DNA from: Streptacidiphilus pinicola
Lineage (GTDB): Bacteria; Actinomycetota; Actinomycetes; Streptomycetales; Streptomycetaceae
Assembly: GCF_003258295.1 (NCBI RefSeq)
Contig: NZ_QKYN01000086.1
Location: forward strand, 1-64,000
Length of the DNA: 64,000 nt
Reading direction: 5' to 3'
The translations under genes and the position numbers were made by a program. The notes under the pieces are model-generated. The model was not told where the DNA came from and made no database searches. It saw only the letters and a list, made by a program, of their open reading frames with translations. Below are positions 32,170-41,223 of this stretch, in pieces; within the stretch, counting starts at the first letter, position 1; every line of letters begins with the position of its first letter.

Positions 32170-32270
32170 CTTCTCGATTCTCTCTGTCCATGCCGTGGGC
32201 AGGTCAAGTCGCCCACACCGGGGTACCGGCGGACAGGGGGCGGCTCGGCCACGACGCAGCGGTCCTTGGT

Positions 32271-32298
32271 CCCGGTCGGGCGGTTACGACCGACCGGG
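32271..32298 (-). terminator. Hairpin between yajC and secD
   Basis: CCCGGTCG (32271-32278) and CGACCGGG (32291-32298) are perfect arms around a 12-nt loop. The 146-bp gap is long for a cotranscribed pair, so this may attenuate yajC read-through into secD. Confidence 0.4.
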
Positions 32299-32315
32299 CT
32301 CCGTAGCGCGCAAGG

Positions 32316-32801
32316 CTACTTGGCGGGAGCGTCCTTGTCGCCACCCACCTTGGCGTCGACCTTGCCGGTCTCGGCCGCGGCCTCAGCCGGGGTCTCCGCG
32401 GCGGCGTCGGTCTCGGCCTCGACGGCCTCGTCCTTCGCACCCTCGGCGGGGGTGGCATCCTCGACGACGGCCTCGGCCGCGGCCTCGGTCTCGTCGGTGG
32501 CCTCGTCCGTCTCCGGCTCCTCGCCGTGGACGATGCGGTTGTACTCGACCGGGTCCAGGACCTGGGCGATCGCCTGCTTCGAGTACAGGGCGAAGACGCC
32601 CGGAGCGACCTCGAGCTCGACGGCCTCGTCGGTCACGTCCTTGACCAGCGCGTACATGCCCCCGATGGTGCGCACACCGGCGCCCGGCTCCAGCTGGGCG
32701 CGCAAGTTCTGCGCCTGCTGCTGACGCTTCTTGTTGCTCCGCATCGTCACGAACATGAGTCCGGCCAAGACGATGACCATGAAGAAGAGCGGGTTACCCA
32801 C
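32316..32801 (-). CDS. yajC: Preprotein translocase subunit YajC
   Basis: A 161-aa single-pass membrane protein of the SecDF-YajC complex. The N-terminal helix is PLFFMVIVLAGLMFVTMRSNKKRQQQAQ, with the diagnostic basic R(P)xxKRQQQ stretch. Then comes the conserved LEPGAGVRTIGGMYALVKDVTDEAVELEVAPGV domain, and from residue about 95 an acidic Ala/Glu/Asp-rich tail longer than in E. coli (110 aa). Confidence 0.95.
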   Translation of the reverse strand: MGNPLFFMVIVLAGLMFVTMRSNKKRQQQAQNLRAQLEPGAGVRTIGGMYALVKDVTDEAVELEVAPGVFALYSKQAIAQVLDPVEYNRIVHGEEPETDEATDETEAAAEAVVEDATPAEGAKDEAVEAETDAAAETPAEAAAETGKVDAKVGGDKDAPAK

Positions 32802-32856
32802 GGCTGACAGTCCTTTGCGCGGCCGCAGGGGGGCAGCGGCCAGTCGGTATCGGGGG

Positions 32857-32875
32857 CCCGCCCCGAAAGGGCGGG
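32857..32875 (-). terminator. Small hairpin in the yajC-ruvB gap
   Basis: CCCGCCC (32857-32863) and GGGCGGG (32869-32875) with a 5-nt loop. It lies between the putative yajC promoter and its ATG, so it is either part of the yajC leader or ends ruvB transcripts. Confidence 0.35.
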
Positions 32876-32884
32876 AGCGGGCGG

Positions 32885-32913
32885 AGTCTAGGGGACCGCT
32901 CGCAGTACAACAA
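32885..32913 (-). promoter_or_regulatory. HrdB-type promoter of yajC
   Basis: On the minus strand TTGTTG (32913-32908), a 17-bp spacer and TAGACT (32890-32885) match the vegetative sigma-factor consensus well. Predicted transcription starts near 32878, about 77 nt before the yajC ATG. It separates yajC-secDF from the upstream ruvCAB operon. Confidence 0.6.
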
Positions 32914-33009
32914 CGTCCAGCATGTCATCCGAGTGAGGCGAATGGCGAGTGACGTGACGGACTCGACGTGTACAGAGCCCGTTCAAGGCTGCTAGAGGAG
33001 CCTCTCGAC

Positions 33010-34080
33010 TCACCCTTCCGACGGACCGAACAGCTCCGCCTGCTGCGGGACGGACGTCCCGGCGACCTGCGGCGGCGGGGTCAGGCCGAGGTGCTGCCAG
33101 GCCGCCGCGGTGGCGATCCGGCCGCGCGGGGTGCGGGCCAGCAGACCCTCCCTGACCAGGAACGGCTCGGCGACCTCCTCCACCGTCTCGGACTCCTCCC
33201 CCACGGCCACAGCCAGCGTGGACAGGCCCACCGGGCCGCCGCCGAAGAGCTTCAGCAGCGCGTGCAGCACGGCCCGGTCCAGCCGATCCAGACCGCGCGG
33301 GTCGACCTCGTAGACGGCCAGCGCGGCGGCCGCGATCTCCTCGGTGACCAGGCCGTCGTGCCGCACCTGCGCGAAGTCGCGCACCCGGCGCAGCAGCCGG
33401 TTGGCGATGCGCGGCGTGCCGCGCGACCTGCGGGAGATCTCGGCGGCGCCCTTCGGGTCGATCTCGACGGCGAGCAGCCGGGCGGAGCGGTGGATCACCC
33501 GCTCCAGCTCCTCGGGCGCGTAGAACTCCATGTGGCCGGTGAAGCCGAAGCGGTCGCGCAGCGGCGGCGGCAGCAGGCCGGCCCGGGTGGTGGCGCCGAC
33601 CAGGGTGAACGGCGGCAGCTCCAGCGGGATGGCGGTGGCGCCCGGCCCCTTGCCGACGATGACGTCGACCCGGAAGTCCTCCATCGCCATGTAGAGCATC
33701 TCCTCGGCGGGCCGGGAGAGGCGGTGGATCTCGTCGAGGAAGAGGATCTCGCCCTCGGTGAGCGAGGAGAGGACCGCCGCGAGGTCTCCGGCGTGCTGGA
33801 TCGCCGGGCCCGAGGTGATCCGTATCGGAGCGGCCATCTCCGCCGCGATGATCATCGACAGCGTCGTCTTGCCCAGTCCGGGCGGACCGGAGAGCAGCAC
33901 GTGGTCGGGCGTGGCGCCGCGGTGCCTGGCCGCCTGCAGGACGAGCGAGAGCTGCTCGCGCACGCGCTCCTGGCCGATGAACTCGTCCAGGTCACGCGGG
34001 CGCAGCGCCGCCTCGACGGCCCGGTCCTCGCCGTCCGCGGCGGCGGTGACCAGGCGGTCGGCTGCGGCGTCGTCGTACAT
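33010..34080 (-). CDS. ruvB: Holliday junction branch-migration helicase RuvB
   Basis: A 356-aa AAA+ motor that drives branch migration with RuvA. Walker [10 protein letters not shown]; Walker B: LFLDEIHR; sensor 1: [11 protein letters not shown]. The RuvB C-terminal winged helix contains [14 protein letters not shown] and a final [11 protein letters not shown]. The ATG start at 34080 lies 29 nt after the ruvA stop. Last gene of the ruvC-ruvA-ruvB operon. Confidence 0.98.
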   Translation of the reverse strand: MYDDAAADRLVTAAADGEDRAVEAALRPRDLDEFIGQERVREQLSLVLQAARHRGATPDHVLLSGPPGLGKTTLSMIIAAEMAAPIRITSGPAIQHAGDLAAVLSSLTEGEILFLDEIHRLSRPAEEMLYMAMEDFRVDVIVGKGPGATAIPLELPPFTLVGATTRAGLLPPPLRDRFGFTGHMEFYAPEELERVIHRSARLLAVEIDPKGAAEISRRSRGTPRIANRLLRRVRDFAQVRHDGLVTEEIAAAALAVYEVDPRGLDRLDRAVLHALLKLFGGGPVGLSTLAVAVGEESETVEEVAEPFLVREGLLARTPRGRIATAAAWQHLGLTPPPQVAGTSVPQQAELFGPSEG

Positions 34081-34109
34081 GCTCTCTCGGCTCCTCGGAA
34101 GGGTGGAAT

Positions 34110-34730
34110 TCAGCGGGTGCGGTTGCGGCTCTGCAGGGCGGTGCGCAGCAGCGCGGAGACGTTGGGCTTCTCCATGGTCTCGGCCTCCGGCGTCACCGCC
34201 ACGACCGCCTCCTCCGCCTCACGCGGCGCGAAACCGAGGCCCACCAGCGCGGCGTGCAGCTGCTCGTGCCACGGCGCGGGCGCGGCGGCGACGGGCCCGG
34301 CGGCGTGCTGGCTCGGCACGGCGCCTGTCGGCGCGCCGAGCCGGTCCTTGAGCTCCAGCAGCAGCTTCTGAGCCCCCTTGGGCCCGATCCCGGGCACGGC
34401 GGTCAGCGCCTTGGCGTCCCCGCGCGCGACGGCCACGCGCAGCGCCTCCGGGCTGTGCACGGCGAGCATCGCCTGCGCGACCTTGGGCCCGACACCGCTG
34501 GCGGTCTGCAGCAGCTCGAAGGTCTGCCGCTCGTCGTCGTCGGCGAAGCCGTAGAGCGTGAGCGAGTCCTCCCTGACGACGAGGGAGGTGGCCAGTCGCG
34601 TCTCCTCCCCCAGGCGCAGGCGTGCGAGCGTGCCCGGGGCGCAGTGCACGAGCATGCCCACGCCCCCCACCTGGATGACGGCGCTGGAGGGCGTGAACGC
34701 GGCCACGGGGCCGCTGACGAAGGCGATCAC
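34110..34730 (-). CDS. ruvA: Holliday junction-binding protein RuvA
   Basis: A 206-aa protein that binds four-way junctions and recruits RuvB. It has the N-terminal OB-fold ([25 protein letters not shown]), two helix-hairpin-helix motifs ([17 protein letters not shown] and [19 protein letters not shown]), and a C-terminal RuvB-interacting domain ([15 protein letters not shown]). The ATG at 34730 overlaps the ruvC stop by 4 bp. Confidence 0.97.
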   Translation of the reverse strand: MIAFVSGPVAAFTPSSAVIQVGGVGMLVHCAPGTLARLRLGEETRLATSLVVREDSLTLYGFADDDERQTFELLQTASGVGPKVAQAMLAVHSPEALRVAVARGDAKALTAVPGIGPKGAQKLLLELKDRLGAPTGAVPSQHAAGPVAAAPAPWHEQLHAALVGLGFAPREAEEAVVAVTPEAETMEKPNVSALLRTALQSRNRTR

Positions 34731-35251
34731 GGTCGGGGCTCCCTGACGCGACTGAGGGCGGCGGCGATCCTGTTGTTGGCGGTGCCGCGCCAGATGTGGC
34801 AGATGGCGAGCGCGAGCGCGTCGGCGGCGTCGGCCGGCTTCGGCGGCGCGTCGAGGCGGAGGATCCTGGTGACCATGGCCCCCACCTGGGCCTTCTCGGC
34901 CCTGCCGGAGCCGGAGACGGCGGCTTTCACCTCACTGGGCGTGTGCAGGGCGACCGGTATGCCGCGCCTGGTCGCACACAGCATGGCGACTGCGCTGGCC
35001 TGCGCGGTGCCCATCACCGTCCGCACGTTGTGCTGGGCGAACACCCGCTCCACCGCGACCTTGTCCGGCCGGTGCCGGTCCAGCCACTCCTCGATGCCCT
35101 GCTCGATCTGCAGCAGGCGCAGCGCGATGTCCTCCTCGGCGGGCGTCCGCACCACGCCGCAGGCGACCATCGTCAACGGCCGCCCCGGCGCCCCGTCGAC
35201 GACCCCGACCCCACAACGGGTCAACCCCGGATCCACCCCTAGAACACGCAT
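34727..35251 (-). CDS. ruvC: Crossover junction endodeoxyribonuclease RuvC
   Basis: A 174-aa Holliday-junction resolvase with RNase H fold. The first catalytic Asp is in [14 protein letters not shown], the Glu in [13 protein letters not shown], and a late Asp in [12 protein letters not shown]. First gene of ruvCAB; upstream is a 327-bp repeat-filled gap. Confidence 0.97.
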   Translation of the reverse strand: MRVLGVDPGLTRCGVGVVDGAPGRPLTMVACGVVRTPAEEDIALRLLQIEQGIEEWLDRHRPDKVAVERVFAQHNVRTVMGTAQASAVAMLCATRRGIPVALHTPSEVKAAVSGSGRAEKAQVGAMVTRILRLDAPPKPADAADALALAICHIWRGTANNRIAAALSRVREPRP

Positions 35252-35287
35252 GCCCGCAGGCTATCGGCTGGGACCGACAGAACTGTT

Positions 35288-35487
35288 CAGGGGCGCGAGG
35301 CTGTACCGACGCGCGGCTCCGCCGCACGGGCGCGAGCCAGGTCGGCCGAGCCCCCGCAGGCCATTGCAACCACCAGGGGCGCGAGGCTGTACCGACACGC
35401 GGCTCCGCCGCACGGGCGCGAGCCAGGTCGGCCGAGCCCCCGCAGGCCATTGCAACCACCAGGGGCGCGAGGAACTGCGCGACAAGC
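35288..35487. repeat. 86-bp tandem repeat, two full copies plus a diverging third
   Basis: Copies at 35288-35373 and 35374-35459 differ at essentially one base. A third copy starts at 35460 with the same CAGGGGCGCGAGG but then switches to AACTGCGCGACAAGCC, the dispersed repeat core. Each unit thus begins with half of the dispersed element. The repeat occupies most of the 327-bp ruvC-yebC gap; with the next feature it accounts for nearly all of it. No coding sequence is visible. Confidence 0.9.
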
Positions 35488-35566
35488 CACCCACATAGGT
35501 AGAGCCCCGATCGCGCAGGGCCATCCGCTGTCGGTGGTTTCTCGCGCAGTTCCCCGCGCCCCTGAG
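35460..35566. repeat. Inverted pair of dispersed palindromic repeats (BIME-like)
   Basis: A forward core (AGGGGCGCGAGGAACTGCGC, 35461-35480) and an inverted core (CGCGCAGTTCCCCGCGCCCC, 35543-35562) flank about 60 bp that include 35509-35564, the match to copy A at 5936-5992. The arrangement would give a long imperfect hairpin downstream of yebC. Confidence 0.75.
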
Positions 35567-35578
35567 GAGGTGGTGCGA

Positions 35579-36340
35579 CTACTCGTCGGCGTCGAGTTCG
35601 GCCTCGACCTCGGGGGTGAGGTCGAAGTTGGCGAAGACGTTCTGGACGTCGTCGCTGTCCTCGAGGGCGTCGATGAGCTTGAAGATCTTGCGGGCGCCGT
35701 CCGCGTCCAGCTGGACCTGGACGGAGGGGACGAAGTTGGCCTCGGCCGAGTCGTAGTCGATGCCGGCGTCCTGGAGCGCCGTACGCACCGCGACCATGTC
35801 CGTGGCCTCGGTCTGGATCTCGAACGTGTCGCCGAGGTCGTTGACCTCCTCCGCGCCCACCTCGAGGGTGACCTCCATGATCGTGTCCTCGTCGACCTTG
35901 TCGACCTTCGGCACGATGATGACGCCCTTGCGGGAGAACATGTACGACACCGAGCCCGGGTCGGCCATCGAGCCGCCGTTGCGGGTCATCGCGACGCGGA
36001 CGTCGGACGCGGCGCGGTTGCGGTTGTCGGTGAGGCACTCGATCAGGACCGCCACGCCGTTCGGGCCGTAGCCCTCGTACATGATGGTCGAGTAGTCGGC
36101 GCCGCCGGCCTCCGCGCCGGAGCCGCGCTTGACGGCGCGGTTGATGTTGTCGATCGGGACCGAGCTCTTCTTCGCCTTCTGGATGGCGTCGTAGAGCGTC
36201 GGGTTACCGGTGGGGTCTCCTCCGCCGGTACGGGCCGCCACCTCGATGTTCTTGATCATCTTGGCGAAGAGCTTGCCGCGCTTCGCGTCGATGACGGCCT
36301 TCTTGTGCTTGGTGGTAGCCCACTTGGAGTGGCCGGACAT
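35579..36340 (-). CDS. YebC/PmpR-family protein (TACO1-like)
   Basis: A 253-aa protein of the YebC/TACO1 family. The N-terminus [30 protein letters not shown] and the conserved [29 protein letters not shown] are diagnostic. Family members act as DNA-binding regulators or, on recent evidence, as translation factors that help ribosomes at proline-rich sequences. It sits between ruvC and pdxT as in most actinobacteria, with its own repeat-bounded 3' end. Confidence 0.95.
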   Translation of the reverse strand: MSGHSKWATTKHKKAVIDAKRGKLFAKMIKNIEVAARTGGGDPTGNPTLYDAIQKAKKSSVPIDNINRAVKRGSGAEAGGADYSTIMYEGYGPNGVAVLIECLTDNRNRAASDVRVAMTRNGGSMADPGSVSYMFSRKGVIIVPKVDKVDEDTIMEVTLEVGAEEVNDLGDTFEIQTEATDMVAVRTALQDAGIDYDSAEANFVPSVQVQLDADGARKIFKLIDALEDSDDVQNVFANFDLTPEVEAELDADE

Positions 36341-36394
36341 CGAGTTGCTCCTTAAAACAGGCCCAGGTGGAAGTGAACGATGGAGATCTTACCG

Positions 36395-37018
36395 TCACCC
36401 GCCGTGACTGACGGCGCGGACCATCTCCACGAAGAAGGCGTGCACGCGGTGGTCGCCGGTGAGCTCCGGGTGGAACGACGTGGCCAGCAGGTTCCCCTGA
36501 CGGACCGCCACGATGTGCTCGGCCTCGGTGCCCTCGTGCAGCGAGGCCAGGATCTCGACGCCGGCGCCGACCGACTCGACCCAGGGGGCGCGGATGAAGA
36601 CGCCGTGCACGTCGCCGCCCTCCAGGCCGGTGAATGCCACGCCCTGCTCGAAGGACTCGTTCTGCCGGCCGAAGGCGTTGCGGCGGACGACCATGTCGAT
36701 GCCGCCGACCGTCTCCTGGTCGTCGCGGCCGTCGAGGATCTTGTCGGCCAACATGATCATGCCGGCACAGGTCCCGTAGACCGGCATGCCGGCCGCGACG
36801 CGGGCCCGCAGCGGCTCCATCACGCCGAAGAGCAGGGCCAGCTTGGACATGGTGGTGGACTCGCCGCCGGGGATGACGAGCGCGTCGATCTCGGCCAGCT
36901 CCTCGGGGCGGCGGACCGGGCGGGCGAGCGCGTCGGCCTCGGCGAGGGCGACGAGGTGCTCGCGCACGTCGCCCTGGAGAGCGAGGACGCCGATGACGGG
37001 GGTGGAGCTGGACGACAC
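36395..37018 (-). CDS. pdxT: Pyridoxal 5'-phosphate synthase glutaminase subunit PdxT
   Basis: A 207-aa class I glutamine amidotransferase supplying ammonia to PdxS. The nucleophile Cys is in [11 protein letters not shown], His-Glu in [10 protein letters not shown], and the PdxT-specific [10 protein letters not shown] is present. About 100 bp separate it from the upstream pdxS, with which it forms the DXP-independent vitamin B6 pathway. Confidence 0.97.
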   Translation of the reverse strand: MSSSSTPVIGVLALQGDVREHLVALAEADALARPVRRPEELAEIDALVIPGGESTTMSKLALLFGVMEPLRARVAAGMPVYGTCAGMIMLADKILDGRDDQETVGGIDMVVRRNAFGRQNESFEQGVAFTGLEGGDVHGVFIRAPWVESVGAGVEILASLHEGTEAEHIVAVRQGNLLATSFHPELTGDHRVHAFFVEMVRAVSHGG

Positions 37019-37117
37019 GGGGAGGACCTCTTCAGGGACGTATGGACGAACGGGAGGAGCCCCGGCCCCACTCGGGGGCCGGGGCTACCGCACGGAAAGC
37101 GAGCGAGCGCGAGGGAG

Positions 37118-38029
37118 TTACCAGCCGCGGTTGGCGTAGCGCTCGGTCTCCGGCAGGGTGTCGCAGTTGATGCCGACCATGGCCTCGCCCAGGTTGCGGG
37201 AGGCGTCCGCGATGATCTTCGGGTCGTCGTAGAAGGTGGTGGCCTTCACGATAGCCGCGGCGCGCTTGGCCGGGTCGCCCGACTTGAAGATGCCGGAGCC
37301 GACGAAGACACCCTCGGCGCCCAGCTGGCGCATCAGCGCGGCGTCGGCCGGGGTGGCCACGCCACCGGCGGAGAAGAGCACGACCGGGAGCTTGCCCAGC
37401 TCGGCGACCTCGGCGACGAGCTCGTAGGGGGCGCGCAGCTCCTTGGCGGCGGCGTAGAGCTCGTTGTTGTCGTAGCCGCGCAGCTTGGCGATCTCGCCCT
37501 TGATCTGGCGCAGGTGGCGGACGGCCTCGACAACGTTGCCGGTGCCGGCCTCGCCCTTGGAGCGGATCATGGCCGCGCCCTCGGCGATGCGGCGCAGGGC
37601 CTCGCCCAGGTTGGTGGCGCCACAGACGAAGGGGGTGGTGAAGGCCCACTTGTCGGAGTGGTTGACCTCGTCGGCCGGGGTCAGCACCTCGGACTCGTCG
37701 ATGTAGTCGACGCCGAGGGCCTGCAGCACCTGGGCCTCGACGAAGTGGCCGATGCGGGACTTGGCCATGACCGGGATCGAGACCGCGTCGATGATCTCTT
37801 CGATCATGTTCGGGTCGGACATGCGGGCGACGCCGCCGTCCTTGCGGATGTCGGCCGGGACACGCTCCAGTGCCATGACGGCCACGGCACCGGCGTCCTC
37901 AGCGATCTTCGCCTGCTCGGCGTTGACCACGTCCATGATCACACCGCCCTTGAGCTGCTCGGCCATGCCGCGCTTGACGCGGGCGGTGCCGACGGCCGGC
38001 TGGGAGGAGGAGGGGGTGTTGGTGGACAC
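37118..38029 (-). CDS. pdxS: Pyridoxal 5'-phosphate synthase lyase subunit PdxS
   Basis: A 303-aa (beta/alpha)8 enzyme condensing ribose 5-phosphate, glyceraldehyde 3-phosphate and ammonia to PLP. Highly conserved [21 protein letters not shown] and SARPADEVNH-type segments (here [16 protein letters not shown]) are present; the Schiff-base Lys is in the KGGVIMDV region. The GTG at 38029 follows GAGG by 6 nt; the open frame extends further upstream but without homology-like sequence. Confidence 0.97.
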   Translation of the reverse strand: MSTNTPSSSQPAVGTARVKRGMAEQLKGGVIMDVVNAEQAKIAEDAGAVAVMALERVPADIRKDGGVARMSDPNMIEEIIDAVSIPVMAKSRIGHFVEAQVLQALGVDYIDESEVLTPADEVNHSDKWAFTTPFVCGATNLGEALRRIAEGAAMIRSKGEAGTGNVVEAVRHLRQIKGEIAKLRGYDNNELYAAAKELRAPYELVAEVAELGKLPVVLFSAGGVATPADAALMRQLGAEGVFVGSGIFKSGDPAKRAAAIVKATTFYDDPKIIADASRNLGEAMVGINCDTLPETERYANRGW

Positions 38030-38185
38030 GAATGACCTCACTGAAGACGCGGATTCGGTGCGATAAGCCCAATGGTAGGCGTGTACCGACCTTATCCGAT
38101 GCTCCACCCGGTCCAGCGGGACGCCACCCCACACGCCACTACGGCGCACTCGGGGCGGCGTCCCGCCGCTGTCCTCGGCCCGTGC

Positions 38186-39145
38186 TCAGGTGAGCCGCAC
38201 GCGCGGGTCGAGCACCGCGTAGAGCAGGTCCACCACAATGTTGGCCAGCACGATGAAGACCGCCGCCAGCAGCACCGTCGCGATGACGACCGGCTGGTCC
38301 TGGCGGACCACGGAGGTCACCGCGAGCCGGCCCAGCCCCGGCAGCCCGAAGATCTGCTCGGTCACGATCGCGCCGCCGAGCAGCGTGGCCAGGTCGATGC
38401 CGAACTGGGTGACCACCGGGGTGAGCGCCGCCCGCAGGGCGTGCCGGATGGTGACCCGGCGCCGGGAGATGCCCTTGGACCGGGCGGTGCGGATGTAGTC
38501 CTCGCCGAGCACCTCCAGCATCTGGTTGCGGGTGAGCCGGATGTAGGTCGCGGCGGTGATGAACGCCAGCGCGCACCACGGCATCACCAGATGGTGCGCC
38601 CACTCCACCGGATCACTGGTGATCGGGACGTAGCCGGAGGGCGGGAACCAGTCCATGCCGTGCGTGGTGAGCAGGAAGAACAGGAAGTACAGCAGCAGGA
38701 TGCCGATCAGGAACGACGGCATCGAGAGCCCGATCAGGGCGAGGATGGTGCCGGCCCGGTCGAGCAGGCTGCGCGGCTTGACGGCCGAGATGACGCCGAT
38801 GGAGACGCCGCCGACCAGCCACAGCACCGCCGCCCCGATCGCGAGCGAGATGGTGACCGGCAGCGCCTGGCCGATCAGGGTGTTGACCGACTCCGAGTTG
38901 TAGTACGAGTACCCGAGGTCGCCGTGGAAAAGGCGGTCCAGGAAGTGCCAGTACTGCGTCAGGATCGGCTGGTCGAGGCCGAGTTGCTTGGTGATCAGGT
39001 TGATCTGGGTCTGGGTGCACAGGCGTCCGCAGATCAGGCGCGGCACGTCGCCGGGGGCGACGAAGAAGAGCCCGAAGGTGAAGACGCTGATGAGCCAGAG
39101 CACCAGGACTCCGGAGAGCAGGCGTCGAAGGAGGAACCGCAGCAT
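38186..39145 (-). CDS. Peptide ABC transporter permease, DppB/OppB type
   Basis: A 319-aa permease with about six membrane helices. The binding-protein-dependent transport EAA-like loop is in EDYIRTARSKGISRRRVTIRHALRAAL. The N-terminus MLRFLLRRLLSGVLVLWLISVFTFGLFF is the DppB hallmark. Last gene of the five-gene SBP-ATPase-ATPase-permease-permease operon (38186-44236). Confidence 0.92.
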   Translation of the reverse strand: MLRFLLRRLLSGVLVLWLISVFTFGLFFVAPGDVPRLICGRLCTQTQINLITKQLGLDQPILTQYWHFLDRLFHGDLGYSYYNSESVNTLIGQALPVTISLAIGAAVLWLVGGVSIGVISAVKPRSLLDRAGTILALIGLSMPSFLIGILLLYFLFFLLTTHGMDWFPPSGYVPITSDPVEWAHHLVMPWCALAFITAATYIRLTRNQMLEVLGEDYIRTARSKGISRRRVTIRHALRAALTPVVTQFGIDLATLLGGAIVTEQIFGLPGLGRLAVTSVVRQDQPVVIATVLLAAVFIVLANIVVDLLYAVLDPRVRLT

Positions 39146-39160
39146 CGTCGTGTCTCCCGG

Positions 39161-40135
39161 TCAGTCCTGGGACAGGCGCCCGGCACGCGGGTCGAGCGCG
39201 TCGCGCACCCCGTCGCCGAGCAGGTTGAAGGCCAGCGTGGTGAGCAGCAGCGCCAGGCCGGGGAAGAGCGGGAACCACCAGGCCACCTGGTAGAAGTCCA
39301 GCGAGTCGCTGAGCATGTTGCCCCAGGTGGGGGTCGGCGGCACGACGCCGAGACCGAGGAAGGACAGGGTCGACTCGAAGACGATGGCGATCGGGATCAG
39401 CAGCGTCGTGTAGACGATCACCGGGGCGAGCACGTTGGGCAGCACGTCCACGAACATGATCCGCATGTCGCCGGCACCGAGTGAGCGGGCGGCCTCGATG
39501 TAGTCCTTCTCCCGGATCGACAGCGTCTGGCCGCGCACGATGCGGCCGACCGCGGCCCAGGTGAAGAAGGCGATGACGAAGACGGAGATGCCCAGCCCGC
39601 TGCCGTAGATCGAGACCAGCGCGATCGCGAAGAGCAGGAACGGGAAGGAGAGCACCACGTCCATGGCCCGCGACAGCACGCTGTCCACGACCGAGCCGAA
39701 GTAGCCGGCCGCGAGGCCGACCAGCACGCCCATGGCGACCGCGAGCAACGTGGAGGCGACGCCGACGAGCAGCGAGACCTGGGTGCCGTAGATGGTGCGC
39801 ACCAGGATGTCCCGGCCCAGGTTGTCGGTGCCGAAGAGGTGCTGGGAGTTCGGCGCGACGGGCAGTCCGTCCACGGTGATGCCGTTGGTGCGGTCCTGGT
39901 CGGTCGGCCCGTAGCCGATCCAGTGCGCCAGCAGCGGCGCGGTGATCGCGACCAGCGCGATGAAGACGATGAACCCGAGGGAGATCATCGCGGCCCGGTC
40001 CTTGCGCAGGATGAACCAGGCCAGCTGCCAGGGGCTGCGGCCCTCGATCGCGCCGGCCGGGATCACGGCCGGCGCGGCGGTGGACCCGGTGGCCGTCTCG
40101 GTGAGGCTCGCGGCCACGGTCTCGTCGGCACTCAT
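39161..40135 (-). CDS. Peptide ABC transporter permease, DppC/OppC type
   Basis: A 324-aa permease. An N-terminal OppC_N-like helix (AMISLGFIVFIALVAITAPLLAHW) is followed by five further helices and the EAA loop EKDYIEAARSLGAGDMRIMFVDVLPNVLAP. The start overlaps the upstream ATPase stop by 4 bp (40132-40135); 15 bp separate it from the DppB-type gene. Confidence 0.92.
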   Translation of the reverse strand: MSADETVAASLTETATGSTAAPAVIPAGAIEGRSPWQLAWFILRKDRAAMISLGFIVFIALVAITAPLLAHWIGYGPTDQDRTNGITVDGLPVAPNSQHLFGTDNLGRDILVRTIYGTQVSLLVGVASTLLAVAMGVLVGLAAGYFGSVVDSVLSRAMDVVLSFPFLLFAIALVSIYGSGLGISVFVIAFFTWAAVGRIVRGQTLSIREKDYIEAARSLGAGDMRIMFVDVLPNVLAPVIVYTTLLIPIAIVFESTLSFLGLGVVPPTPTWGNMLSDSLDFYQVAWWFPLFPGLALLLTTLAFNLLGDGVRDALDPRAGRLSQD

Positions 40136-41223
40136 TCGGCGCGCTCCTCCTCGGGGATCGTCGCGGTGACCCGGGTGAGGTCCTCGCCGGGCTCGACCGG
40201 GAAGTGGCAGGCCGTCAGGTGCGTGTCCGGGTCGCCCGCCCGGGCCACCAGCGGCGGCTGTTCCTGGACGCAGATCGCCTGGGCCTTCGGGCAGCGCGGG
40301 TGGAAGCGGCAGCCGGTGGGCGGCGCGACCGGGGAGGGCACGTCGCCGGTCAGCACGATCCGCTGCCGGGCCGCCGCCTGGTCGGGGTCGGCCACCGAGG
40401 CGGCCGAGAGCAGCGCGTTGGTGTACGGGTGCCGCGGCCGGTTGTGCAGTTCCTCGGAGTCGGCGAGCTCGACGACCTGCCCGAGGTACATCACCGCGAT
40501 CCGGTCGCTCACGTGCCGCACCACGGACAGGTCGTGGCTGATGAACAGGTACGTGAGCCCGAACTCCTGCTGCAGGTCGTCCAGCAGGTTGATGATCTGC
40601 GCCTGGATCGACACGTCCAGGGCGGAGACGGGCTCGTCGGCCACGATCAGGCTCGGCTTGAGGGCGAGCGCGCGGGCGACGCCGATGCGCTGCCGCTGGC
40701 CGCCGGAGAACTCGGCCGGAAACCGGTTGTAGTGCTCCGGGTTGAGCCCGACCAGCTCCATCAACTCCTGGACCTTGGGCTTGCGTTCGTCCCGGTCCCC
40801 CTCGCCGTGGATGGCGAAGGGGTCGCCGATGATCGAGCCGACGCGGCGCCGCGGGTTGAGCGAGCCGTACGGGTCCTGGAAGATCATCTGCATCCGGCGC
40901 CGGTACGGGCGCACCCGGGAGCGGCTCAGGTCGGTGATGTCCTGGCCCTCGAAGAGGATCTGACCCGAGGTCAGCGAGTGCAGCCGGGTGACGCAGCGGG
41001 CCAGCGTGGACTTGCCGCAGCCGGTCTCGCCGACCAGCCCCAGCGTCTCGCCGCGGCGCACCGAGAGGCTGACGCCCTCGACGGCGTGCACCCGGCCGAT
41101 CTCGCGTTTGACGACGACGCCCTGCTTGATCGGGAAGTACTTGACCGCGTCGCGGATCTCGACCAGCATCTCGGACGCGTCGTTCGTGGGTCGGTTCGTG
41201 CTCTCGTTCACGTTGACGCTCAT
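40132..41223 (-). CDS. Peptide ABC transporter ATPase, DppF/OppF type
   Basis: A 363-aa ATPase. Walker A: GETGCGKSTLAR; ABC signature: FSGGQRQRIGVARALAL; Walker B: LIVADEPVSALD; H-loop: FISHDLSVV. The C-terminal oligopeptide-transporter domain has Cys-rich GCRFHPRCPKAQAICVQEQPPL (putative Fe-S cluster site). ATG 41223 overlaps the upstream DppD-type stop by 4 bp. Confidence 0.93.
   Translation of the reverse strand: MSVNVNESTNRPTNDASEMLVEIRDAVKYFPIKQGVVVKREIGRVHAVEGVSLSVRRGETLGLVGETGCGKSTLARCVTRLHSLTSGQILFEGQDITDLSRSRVRPYRRRMQMIFQDPYGSLNPRRRVGSIIGDPFAIHGEGDRDERKPKVQELMELVGLNPEHYNRFPAEFSGGQRQRIGVARALALKPSLIVADEPVSALDVSIQAQIINLLDDLQQEFGLTYLFISHDLSVVRHVSDRIAVMYLGQVVELADSEELHNRPRHPYTNALLSAASVADPDQAAARQRIVLTGDVPSPVAPPTGCRFHPRCPKAQAICVQEQPPLVARAGDPDTHLTACHFPVEPGEDLTRVTATIPEEERAE

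Noticed and set aside
38117-38164. GGGACGCC/GGCGTCCC pair upstream of pdxS as a regulatory hairpin.
   Set aside because: Arms are 31 nt apart with only 8 bp, common by chance at this GC; no PdxR-like site was seen.
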